Assembly: GCA_947085285.1 (NCBI GenBank)
Contig: CAMTVZ010000096.1
Location: forward strand, 1-8,342
Length of the DNA stretch: 8,342 nucleotides
Reading direction: 5' to 3'
Source of the DNA: JASEGV01 sp947085285
GTDB lineage: Bacteria; Bacteroidota; Ignavibacteria; UBA10030; BY39
Within the stretch, counting starts at the first letter, position 1; each line of letters opens with the position of its first letter. The translations under genes and the position numbers were made by a program. Below, in pieces: positions 1 to 4,779 of this stretch. The notes under the pieces were generated by a model, which did not search any database, was not told the origin of the DNA, and saw nothing but the letters and a program-made list of their open reading frames with translations.

Positions 1-192
1 ACGATTTGCAGTGGTAAGCCCTGCATTAAGGGAACTCGAATACCTGTTCATATCATTCTTGAATTATTAGCAGTTGGAGAAAGTTATCAAGGAATAAAGA
101 AAGCATATCCAAATATTGGCGACGAAGATATAATGGCTTGTCTTGATTATGCGGCATTTTTGGCTGAAGAAGAAGCAGGCGTGGTTTTATGA
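1..192 (+). CDS. DUF433 family antitoxin-like protein, 5'-truncated
   Basis: The reading frame is open from base 1 to the TGA at 190-192, giving 63 residues of a protein whose start lies outside the window. The visible part carries the DUF433 hallmark GKPCIKGTRIPV followed by a helical segment (ILELLAVGESYQGIKKAYP) and a C-terminal helix with DIMACLDYAAFLAEEE. DUF433 proteins are small helix-turn-helix-like proteins, usually 70-90 residues, commonly found directly upstream of a DUF5615 PIN-like protein and regarded as the antitoxin of that pair. The same arrangement is seen here: the stop codon overlaps the ATG of the next gene (ATGA at 189-192), implying translational coupling. The inferred role is to neutralise the downstream protein and perhaps repress the pair's promoter, which is not visible. 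The family assignment is firm; the antitoxin role is inferred from family and context. Confidence 0.85.
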   Translation, partial: TICSGKPCIKGTRIPVHIILELLAVGESYQGIKKAYPNIGDEDIMACLDYAAFLAEEEAGVVL

Positions 193-551
193 ATATTATT
201 GCAAATGAGAATGTATATGAACCGATTATTGAGTTTTTAAGGTCTGAAGGACATAATGTAATAAGCGTAAGAGGTTCATTTCTTTCAGGCACCTCGGATG
301 ATAAAATTTATGAGAAGGCAGTTAACGATAAACTTATTATTCTCACAATGGATAAAGACTTTACTCGTATTGTTAGGTTCCCACCCGCGCAGTGCGGCGG
401 AATAATTGTAATTAAACTATACAGGATGAAGGTTGACGAAGCAACGGAAGTTTTCAAACAACACTTCAATGCTTTAGACAAAGAAAAGATAGCAGGAAAT
501 CTTTCGATAATTACCAGAGACGGTGTACGAATAAAATCAACGAGTAGATGA
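189..551 (+). CDS. DUF5615 PIN-like toxin-type protein
   Basis: This 120-residue protein matches the DUF5615 (PIN-like, Mut7-C-related) family. It has an N-terminal beta strand ending in an acidic site (ANENVYEPIIEFLRSEGHNV, residues 5-24), a central GTSDDKIYEKA (34-44), the strand ILTMDKDF (51-58) with the conserved Asp55/Asp57 pair, a second core strand GGIIVIKL (70-77) and a C-terminal VRIK (113-116). Family members are predicted Mg-dependent RNases that act as toxins beside DUF433 antitoxins. The start is chosen because ATG overlaps the upstream stop, typical of coupled toxin-antitoxin pairs. Most relatives I know begin with a DEN-type motif; here the first Asp is Asn6, so one metal ligand may be missing, although Glu7 is kept. 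Toxic activity is not demonstrated and could be reduced. Length is normal for the family. Confidence 0.8.
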   Translation: MNIIANENVYEPIIEFLRSEGHNVISVRGSFLSGTSDDKIYEKAVNDKLIILTMDKDFTRIVRFPPAQCGGIIVIKLYRMKVDEATEVFKQHFNALDKEKIAGNLSIITRDGVRIKSTSR

Positions 552-718
552 AGCTAATAAGTTTGAAGTTAGTTAGAATTCCAAACTTGCCTAAAGAATA
601 CACACTCGAGCAAAATTATCCAAATCTATTCTATCCAATTATCATAAAAAAATATCAACAATTTCAAAAAGAATTTTTCTCAAGGATTTCTAATCCCTTT
701 CAAACGCTTCCAGTGTAA
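548..718 (+). pseudogene. Relic of a type IX secretion C-terminal sorting domain
   Basis: A 56-codon frame starts at an ATG overlapping the upstream stop (ATGA at 548-551) and ends at TAA 716-718. Its middle part reads LPKEYTLEQNYPNLFYP, followed by IIIKKYQQFQKEFF. This closely follows the T9SS type A sorting domain pattern (P-x-x-[FY]-x-L-x-QNYPNPFNP-x-T-x-I-x-Y), which Bacteroidota and Ignavibacteriota use to direct secreted proteins through PorU. The diagnostic NPFNP is altered to NLFYP, and the domain breaks off after about 35 residues instead of about 80. A +1 or +2 shift near 670-690 would restore a short LK-D-F-like segment, which suggests frameshift decay. I infer the broken 3' end of a lost secreted-protein gene. 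A short translated product cannot be excluded, because the ATGA overlap would permit coupling. Confidence 0.65.
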
Positions 719-852
719 CCGATTCTGGCAAAACCTATACGGAAGTTAGAGAAATGCTCATCTCCTTTCAATAATATCTATTGTATTTTTCACATCTTTT
801 TATTATAATTGCAAAGTAATTTTTGAAACTAAATTTTTAACTAAATATTCAC

Positions 853-894
853 CCCTGCCCGCCAGAAACCCGAATAGCGGGATGGCGAACAGGG
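853..894. repeat. Imperfect GC-rich palindrome (CCTGCCCGC family)
   Basis: Three nested stems with small internal loops can form: CCCTG (853-857) with CAGGG (890-894), CGCCA (860-864) with TGGCG (883-887), and CCCG (869-872) with CGGG (878-881). No T-tract follows on either strand, so it does not look like an intrinsic terminator. The left arm shares CCTGCCCGC with palindromes at 1293-1357 and 4269-4336, suggesting a dispersed intergenic repeat family. It stands 16 bases upstream of the ferredoxin ribosome site and would lie in the 5' leader if transcription starts upstream. Confidence 0.6.
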
Positions 895-910
895 AAAACA
901 CAATAAAACA

Positions 911-915
911 AGGAG
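911..915 (+). promoter_or_regulatory. Shine-Dalgarno site of ferredoxin gene
   Basis: AGGAG lies 9 bases before the ATG at 925. It is one of the strongest ribosome sites in the window, where most starts have none, and it supports this start and high expression of the ferredoxin. Confidence 0.75.
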
Positions 916-924
916 ATTTTAGAT

Positions 925-1263
925 ATGGCTACATTTATTACTGAAGAATGCATCAATTGTGGTGCGTGTGAACCCGAATGTCCAAATACCGCAATTTATG
1001 CCGGCGGCGTACAATATGAGTTAAACGGACAAATGTTCGATGCTCTTTCAAACGATTTTTACTACATAGTTCCGGAAAAATGCACCGAATGTGTAGGTCA
1101 TTTCGATAAAGAACAATGCGCTGCAGTTTGCCCGGTCGATTGCTGTGTCCCCGATCCAAATCGCCCCGAAACAGAAGAAGAATTGTACAACAAAGCAAAA
1201 CTTTTACATCCAGATAAAGAGTTTTTACCATTGAGTGAAGCCCCTTCGCGCTTTAAACAATAG
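925..1263 (+). CDS. Dicluster 4Fe-4S ferredoxin
   Basis: This 112-residue cytoplasmic electron carrier should bind two [4Fe-4S] clusters. The first motif is C9-x2-C12-x2-C15-x3-C19-P. The second is C53-x2-C56-x8-C65-x3-C69-P, with the longer x8 gap of the Allochromatium-type (YfhL-like) ferredoxins. Two further cysteines follow at 73 and 74. An insertion of about 25 residues (26-52) separates the motifs, and a C-terminal tail of about 40 residues, rich in acidic residues and Lys, extends beyond the roughly 80 residues of classical members; both are common in FCB-group versions. Such proteins are low-potential donors for oxidoreductases, but the partner cannot be told from here. The ATG is supported by AGGAG at 911-915. 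The gene stands alone, flanked by a hairpin upstream and a terminator-like hairpin downstream. Confidence 0.92.
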   Translation: MATFITEECINCGACEPECPNTAIYAGGVQYELNGQMFDALSNDFYYIVPEKCTECVGHFDKEQCAAVCPVDCCVPDPNRPETEEELYNKAKLLHPDKEFLPLSEAPSRFKQ

Positions 1264-1292
1264 GTTAATTACTTAGTGGGAATTTAATTCAA

Positions 1293-1357
1293 CCTGCCCG
1301 CTGTTCAGACCAGTTCGATATTCGTCCCTCAACTCACGGTTTGTCTGCTAACAGGCG
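1293..1357. repeat. Imperfect palindrome (CCTGCCCGC family)
   Basis: The left arm CCTGCCCGCTGTTCAGAC (1293-1310) can pair with GTCTGCTAACAGGCG (1343-1357): CTGTT with AACAG and CAGAC with GTCTG, with a CT bulge at 1348-1349. The loop is about 32 bases. The left arm begins with the same CCTGCCCGC found at 854-862 and 4269-4277, so the three elements look like degenerate members of one intergenic repeat family. No function is visible. Confidence 0.5.
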
Positions 1358-1404
1358 AATTAGAACAACCAAATAATAGATTCTGTGTTTGTAAATAATA
1401 TAAC

Positions 1405-1441
1405 AGGTCGGTTTGAAGCAAATTAACCGACCTTTATTTTT
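1405..1441 (+). terminator. Intrinsic terminator-like hairpin after ferredoxin gene
   Basis: A perfect 9-bp stem, AGGTCGGTT (1405-1413) with AACCGACCT (1425-1433), has an 11-base loop and is followed by a T-rich run (TTTATTTTTAT) from 1433. This is the form of a rho-independent terminator for the ferredoxin transcript. It ends only about 19 bases before the ATG of the next gene, leaving little room for a promoter between them. It may therefore be leaky or act as an attenuator for the 1460-4217 operon. Confidence 0.75.
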
Positions 1442-1459
1442 ATTCGTTGAAAAAGAAAA

Positions 1460-2305
1460 ATGAAAATAGGCGACTACGAAATATACACGATTGAAACAAG
1501 CCGATTCGCACTCGATGGTGGAGCAATGTTTGGTGTTGTGCCTCAAGCGCTGTGGCGAAAAACAAATCCACCCGACGAACTCAATCGCATCGAAATGGTT
1601 ACGCGAAGTCTTTTAATCATCGGCGGAGGAAAAAAGATTTTAGTCGATACAGGTAATAGCCCGAAGATGTCGCAAAAGTTAAAAGACATCTATAAAATTG
1701 ATACAACTTCTACCAACCTTATTTCGTCATTACAAAAATATAATTTAGTACCAAGCGAGATCACAGATGTAATACTCACCCATCTGCATTTTGACCACGC
1801 GGGCGGATCGACAATTGACGATGCTGGAATTCTAAAACCCACATTTCCAAATGCCAAATATTATGTTCAAAAAGAACATTGGAATTGGGCGCTCAATCCG
1901 ACCGACCGCGACAAAGCGAGCTTCTTCAAGGAAGATTTTTTACCTCTAAAAGAATTTGGCGTTTTGGAATTGGTAGAAGGGGAGTTTGAATTGTTTCCCG
2001 GTATCAATCTGATTTTGTTGAACGGTCATACAGCTATGCAGCAAATTCCCAAAATATCTGACGGTAAAAATACAGTTTTATTTTGTGCCGATTTAGTTCC
2101 GATGTCTTCGCATATACCGTTGCCGTTTATTATGGGCTACGATTTGCAACCTTTAGTTACATTAGAAGAAAAGAAAAAAATAATCGGTCCTGCTTACGAG
2201 GAAAAATGGAAATTAGTTTTTGAGCACGACCCTAAAATTGCAGCCGCCACTATTTCATCAAACGAAAAAGGTTTTAGTATTGGTGAAGTTATTCAATTGT
2301 TATAA
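1460..2305 (+). CDS. Metallo-beta-lactamase-fold hydrolase, YtnP/AHL-lactonase-like
   Basis: This 281-residue protein has the metallo-beta-lactamase fold. The dinuclear zinc site is visible as H108-x-H110-x-D112-H113 (THLHFDHAGG), H190 (NGHT), D211 (CADLVP) and a terminal H256 (EHDP). The N-terminal DGGAMFGVVPQALWRK (19-34) is characteristic of the YtnP-like branch, whose members include N-acyl-homoserine lactonases, and the LVDTGN strand (61-66) is typical of the fold. The sequence therefore suggests a cytoplasmic esterase or lactonase; the true substrate is not known from sequence. There is no signal peptide. Only an A-rich stretch precedes the ATG, with no clear Shine-Dalgarno site. It is the first gene of a run with queG (12-base gap) and trxB, although a functional link to them is not obvious. 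The fold is certain; quorum-quenching activity is only a possibility. Confidence 0.88.
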   Translation: MKIGDYEIYTIETSRFALDGGAMFGVVPQALWRKTNPPDELNRIEMVTRSLLIIGGGKKILVDTGNSPKMSQKLKDIYKIDTTSTNLISSLQKYNLVPSEITDVILTHLHFDHAGGSTIDDAGILKPTFPNAKYYVQKEHWNWALNPTDRDKASFFKEDFLPLKEFGVLELVEGEFELFPGINLILLNGHTAMQQIPKISDGKNTVLFCADLVPMSSHIPLPFIMGYDLQPLVTLEEKKKIIGPAYEEKWKLVFEHDPKIAAATISSNEKGFSIGEVIQLL

Positions 2306-2317
2306 GTATTTCACAAA

Positions 2318-3289
2318 ATGCCTTCTACAAAGGAAAAAATAAAACAACATGCAATTGAGTTAGGATTTTCGAAAATTGGATTCGCTAATGCCGAGCCACT
2401 TTCTGAAGAAGCAAACAAATTAATGTTGTGGTTATCTAAAAATTATAACGGCGACATGAAGTGGATGGAGAAAAATTTTGAGAAACGCATAAATCCAAAA
2501 CTTATCTATCCCGAAGTAAAAACAGTAATTGTTACGGCTGCCAATTATTATACCAATTTTCAACACAACAATCACAAAGAAATCGGAAAAATTTCAAGAT
2601 ATGCTTGGGGCGACGATTATCATAAGGTAGTTGAACATAAACTTAACGACCTATTATCCTACATTAAAATTATTTCGAACAAAGCTAATGGTAAAGTTTA
2701 TGTCGATTCGGGTTCGGTAATGGAAAAAGTTTGGGCACAACGGGCGGGTATGGGCTGGATGGGGAAACATACAATTGTTATTGCTCCACAACTCGGTTCT
2801 TGGTTTTTCATCGGCATAATTTTCATAAATCTCGAACTCGAATCTGATTTTAATTTAATAAATCAATGTGGCGATTGTACGTTATGTATCGATGCGTGTC
2901 CAACAAATGCAATTCTTCAACCCTATGTTTTAGATGCAAGGAGATGTATATCTTATCAAACAATCGAGAACAAAGAAACTGTGGATGTGGAGTTAACCGA
3001 TAAATTTGATAATTGGATTTATGGATGCGATATATGCCAGGATGTTTGTCCGTGGAACCAAAAATTTGCAACCGAAACAAAAATTTCGGAATTTTATCCC
3101 CGAGAATACAACATTAATCCGAATCTTTCTGAGCTTGAAAGCATCTCATTAGAAAAATTTAATGAGAGATTCAAAAATTCTCCCATCAAACGAATCAAAC
3201 ATAAAAAATTCATAGAGAACATAAAAGCAGTCCGCATTGGGCGGGCTAAAAATAATAAGGAAAGTTTAGATGAACGAAAAGCATCATAA
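2318..3289 (+). CDS. queG: Epoxyqueuosine reductase
   Basis: QueG performs the last step of queuosine synthesis in tRNA, reducing epoxyqueuosine to queuosine at position 34 with a cobalamin cofactor and two [4Fe-4S] clusters. Its signatures are present over 323 residues: RYAWGDDYHKV (94-104) in the cobalamin-binding domain, VDSGSVMEKVWAQRAGMGW (129-147) with the catalytic Asp130, and GKHT (149-152). Ferredoxin-type cysteines follow: C184-x2-C187-x2-C190-x3-C194-P, then C210 with C237-x2-C240-x3-C244-P. The length is near that of short QueG proteins without the C-terminal HEAT-repeat extension. The start gives a complete N-terminus but has no clear ribosome site, so coupling to the upstream gene (12-base gap) is likely. 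The 3' end overlaps trxB by 20 bases. The identification is firm. Confidence 0.94.
   Translation: MPSTKEKIKQHAIELGFSKIGFANAEPLSEEANKLMLWLSKNYNGDMKWMEKNFEKRINPKLIYPEVKTVIVTAANYYTNFQHNNHKEIGKISRYAWGDDYHKVVEHKLNDLLSYIKIISNKANGKVYVDSGSVMEKVWAQRAGMGWMGKHTIVIAPQLGSWFFIGIIFINLELESDFNLINQCGDCTLCIDACPTNAILQPYVLDARRCISYQTIENKETVDVELTDKFDNWIYGCDICQDVCPWNQKFATETKISEFYPREYNINPNLSELESISLEKFNERFKNSPIKRIKHKKFIENIKAVRIGRAKNNKESLDERKAS
3257..3261 (+). promoter_or_regulatory. Shine-Dalgarno site of trxB inside queG
   Basis: AAGGA within the end of queG lies 8 bases before the trxB ATG at 3270. It supports this start, and so the 20-base overlap of the two genes. Confidence 0.65.
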
Positions 3290-4217
3290 AGTAATTATAA
3301 TTGGTTCTGGTCCTGCCGGATTTACGGCAGCGATTTACACAGGACGTGCAAACTTAAACCCCATTCTTTTCGAAGGGAGTCAACCTGGTGGGCAGCTCAC
3401 AATAACAACCGAAGTTGAAAATTATCCCGGTTTTCCTGATGGCGTGATGGGACCAGAAATGATGGATCTATTTCGCAAGCAAGCTGAAAAGTTTGGTACT
3501 GTTTGCTTGAACAAAGAAATTACAAAAGTCGATTTTACAAACAGACCATTCAAATTATGGGCAGTTGATGAACTCTATACTGCCGATGCAGTTATAATTG
3601 CAACAGGTGCACGTGCGAAATTGTTGAACATCGAATCAGAGAAAAAGTTTTTCGGTTACGGAGTCTCGGCATGCGCTACCTGTGATGGATTTTTCTTTAA
3701 GAATTTAGAAGTAGCAGTAGTTGGCGGGGGCGATACTGCACTCGAGGAAGCAATATTTTTAACTAAGTTCGCATCCAAAGTAACTCTTATACACAGGCGA
3801 AACGAGTTACGTGCATCTAAAATTATGCGCGAGCGAGCACTACAAAATCCAAAAATTTCTTTCTTGTGGGATTCAATTGTTGAAGAAGTTTTAGGCAAAG
3901 AAGAAGCCGGCAGAAAAGCCATGACAGGTTTGAAAATAAAGAATGTGAAAACTAACACCATAACAGAGATGAAAGCCGATGGACTGTTTATAGCAATTGG
4001 TCACGAGCCAAACACATCGATTTTTAAAGGGCAGATTGATATGTACGACAACGGGTACATTAAACTTGTCGGCAAAGGAACGGCAACTAACGTTCCCGGA
4101 ATTTTTGCAGCTGGCGATGTAGCCGATTCAGTTTACAGGCAAGCAGTAACTGCCGCTGGTTCAGGTTGTGCGGCGGCTATCGATGTAGAAAGATATTTAG
4201 AAAGTTTATATCAATAA
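3270..4217 (+). CDS. trxB: Thioredoxin-disulfide reductase
   Basis: This is a 315-residue FAD/NADPH flavoenzyme that transfers electrons from NADPH to thioredoxin in the cytoplasm. The FAD site GSGPAG (12-17) opens the protein and is followed by GGQLTITTEVENYPG (40-54). The redox-active CATC (135-138) is followed by DG. The NADPH domain has VGGGDTALEEA (151-161) and HRR (175-177), which contacts the NADPH 2'-phosphate. The FAD domain closes with GIFAAGDVAD (277-286) and QAVTAAGSGCAAA (291-303). Length and order match low-molecular-weight bacterial TrxB, with no sign of decay. AAGGA at 3257-3261 supports the start. The gene overlaps queG by 20 bases and is probably the last of an operon with it. 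An ferredoxin- or flavodoxin-dependent relative is less likely because the NADPH motifs are intact. Confidence 0.95.
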   Translation: MNEKHHKVIIIGSGPAGFTAAIYTGRANLNPILFEGSQPGGQLTITTEVENYPGFPDGVMGPEMMDLFRKQAEKFGTVCLNKEITKVDFTNRPFKLWAVDELYTADAVIIATGARAKLLNIESEKKFFGYGVSACATCDGFFFKNLEVAVVGGGDTALEEAIFLTKFASKVTLIHRRNELRASKIMRERALQNPKISFLWDSIVEEVLGKEEAGRKAMTGLKIKNVKTNTITEMKADGLFIAIGHEPNTSIFKGQIDMYDNGYIKLVGKGTATNVPGIFAAGDVADSVYRQAVTAAGSGCAAAIDVERYLESLYQ

Positions 4218-4268
4218 CTTATATTACGCACAATTATGATTCCTAACGAAAAATCCTGAGGACGAAAA

Positions 4269-4336
4269 CCTGCCCGCCGTCCGACAAGGCAGATTTTGGC
4301 AGACTCGAATAAGTTCTTTGAACGTCGGCGAGCAGG
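4269..4336. repeat. Imperfect palindrome (CCTGCCCGC family)
   Basis: CCTGCCCGCCGTCC (4269-4282) pairs with CGTCGGCGAGCAGG (4323-4336) with two mismatches in the 11-12 bp core, enclosing about 40 bases. It starts with the same nine bases as the elements at 854-862 and 1293-1301. Inner alternatives such as CTGCC/GGCAG are also possible. It probably belongs to a repeat family dispersed through the intergenic regions of this genome. Confidence 0.6.
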
Positions 4337-4341
4337 CGGCT

Positions 4342-4454
4342 CGAAATCCTAAACAAATTACTAATTCGAGTACCAAAAAACACTCTAAATCGGTACTTTT
4401 TGAATAGTTTTGGATTTTTAAGATTCGAATTTGTTTAGAATTTCGCATTTAGAG
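4342..4454. repeat. Long nested inverted repeat with possible pseudoknot
   Basis: CGAAATCCTAAACAAATT (4342-4359) is complementary to 4428-4445 at 17 of 18 positions. Inside it, AGTACC (4369-4374) pairs with GGTACT (4392-4397). The loop of this inner hairpin contains CTCTAAAT (4383-4390), which is perfectly complementary to ATTTAGAG (4447-4454) just outside the long stem. As RNA this could form a stem with a loop-to-flank pseudoknot. It might be a small RNA, a leader of the small gene at 4523, or the inverted ends of a tiny non-coding mobile element. I do not recognise it as a known class. Confidence 0.55.
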
Positions 4455-4479
4455 ATTTGGATTTTTTGATAACGAAAAC

Positions 4480-4495
4480 GATTTTACGTAAAATC
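4480..4495. promoter_or_regulatory. Perfect 16-bp palindrome, candidate operator
   Basis: GATTTTACGTAAAATC is exactly self-complementary and lies 27 bases before the ATG of the small basic protein gene. Size and position fit a dimeric repressor site, but no regulator gene is adjacent and the binding protein is unknown. AT-rich DNA forms such palindromes more readily by chance, so this is tentative. Confidence 0.4.
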
Positions 4496-4522
4496 AATTA
4501 ATAATTTAAAAAGGTAATAATT

Positions 4523-4648
4523 ATGAATAAGAAAAGGCGAATAGCAAGAATTAAAAAACGTAAGAGAATAGCACGACTAAAAGCTAAACAGAAACAAATG
4601 CTTGCGAATAAATCAACTACGCCAAAAGAAAAGTTCTATACGAGCTAA
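4523..4648 (+). CDS. Small, highly basic 41-residue protein with duplicated RIAR motif
   Basis: ATG at 4523 opens a 41-codon frame ending in TAA at 4646-4648. AAAAAGG (4508-4514) lies 8 bases upstream, a good ribosome site, and a strong terminator follows at 4708-4741, so this looks like a complete small transcription unit. The protein has 17 Lys/Arg and one acidic residue. Residues 4-12 and 13-21 form a tandem 9-residue repeat with the core RIAR[IL]K. The two copies use different Arg codons at the same positions (CGA/AGA, AGA/CGA), which argues for selection on the protein rather than recent DNA duplication. Residues 1-26 should be one positively charged helix; the C-terminal 15 are polar. 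It probably binds nucleic acid or ribosomes, perhaps like the very small basic ribosomal proteins, but I do not recognise a family. A chance ORF is possible but less likely. Confidence 0.72.
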   Translation: MNKKRRIARIKKRKRIARLKAKQKQMLANKSTTPKEKFYTS

Positions 4649-4707
4649 ATATGTGTTTTAGAACTCTCAATCAATTTCGACTATTCTATATTTTAGGATA
4701 GTTCATC

Positions 4708-4741
4708 AAAGCCCCAGCCAAATTTTAGCTGGGGCTTTTTT
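4708..4741 (+). terminator. Strong rho-independent terminator
   Basis: GCCCCAGC (4711-4718) pairs perfectly with GCTGGGGC (4728-4735), extended by AAA/TTT on the outside, with a 9-base loop and six T residues (4736-4741). It ends the small basic protein transcript and isolates it from folP. Its T-run also supplies the TTTG of the putative folP promoter. Confidence 0.93.
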
Positions 4742-4770
4742 GTTATCGCTTCAAAATTTTTGTATATTTT
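4739..4770 (+). promoter_or_regulatory. Putative Bacteroidota-type promoter of the folP operon
   Basis: TTTG (4739-4742), a 20-base gap and TATATTTT (4763-4770) match the Bacteroidota housekeeping pattern TTTG-N19-21-TAnnTTTG except for the last base. Transcription would begin about 4776, only a few bases before the folP ATG at 4780, giving an almost leaderless message. This agrees with the lack of a Shine-Dalgarno site there. Confidence 0.55.
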
Positions 4771-4779
4771 TCCCGAACA

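Larger units (their letters stand above)
719..924. other. Non-coding gap upstream of ferredoxin gene
   Basis: No credible gene is visible on either strand. Bases 719-850 are AT-rich and may include the last remains of the decayed sorting-domain gene. Bases 851-895 contain a GC-rich hairpin (listed separately), and 911-915 is the ferredoxin ribosome site. A TAATTTTT-G at 817-825 is one base off the Bacteroidota -7 element, but no TTG lies at the right distance upstream, so I do not call a promoter. Confidence 0.5.
4218..4522. other. Structured non-coding gap between trxB and the small basic protein gene
   Basis: About 305 bases without a credible gene on either strand. It holds a CCTGCCCGC-family palindrome (4269-4336), a long nested inverted repeat with possible pseudoknot partner (4342-4454), a perfect 16-bp palindrome (4480-4495) and a ribosome site (4508-4514). 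No clear terminator follows trxB; CTGCC (4270-4274) with GGCAG (4288-4292) followed by ATTTTGG is a weak candidate. Confidence 0.6.

Noticed and set aside
817..825. TAATTTTTG as a -7 promoter element for the ferredoxin gene
   Set aside because: It is one base too long for TAnnTTTG, and no TTG lies 19-21 bases upstream.
953..1231. Antisense open frame across the ferredoxin gene
   Set aside because: It is a shadow of the coding strand with no family resemblance and no ribosome site; the ferredoxin on the + strand is certain.
4256..4267. CTGAGGACGAAA, a second hammerhead-like string
   Set aside because: There is no stem II at all and no flanking complementarity in the right places; most likely chance.
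4405..4412. TAGTTTTG as a Bacteroidota -7 element in the structured gap
   Set aside because: The octamer fits, but no TTG or TTTG occurs at the needed distance upstream, so it is not supported as a promoter.
4224..4448. Minus-strand 74-codon open frame in the trxB/small-gene gap
   Set aside because: It runs through the palindromes and the long inverted repeat, has no recognisable domain and an improbable composition; treated as a chance frame.
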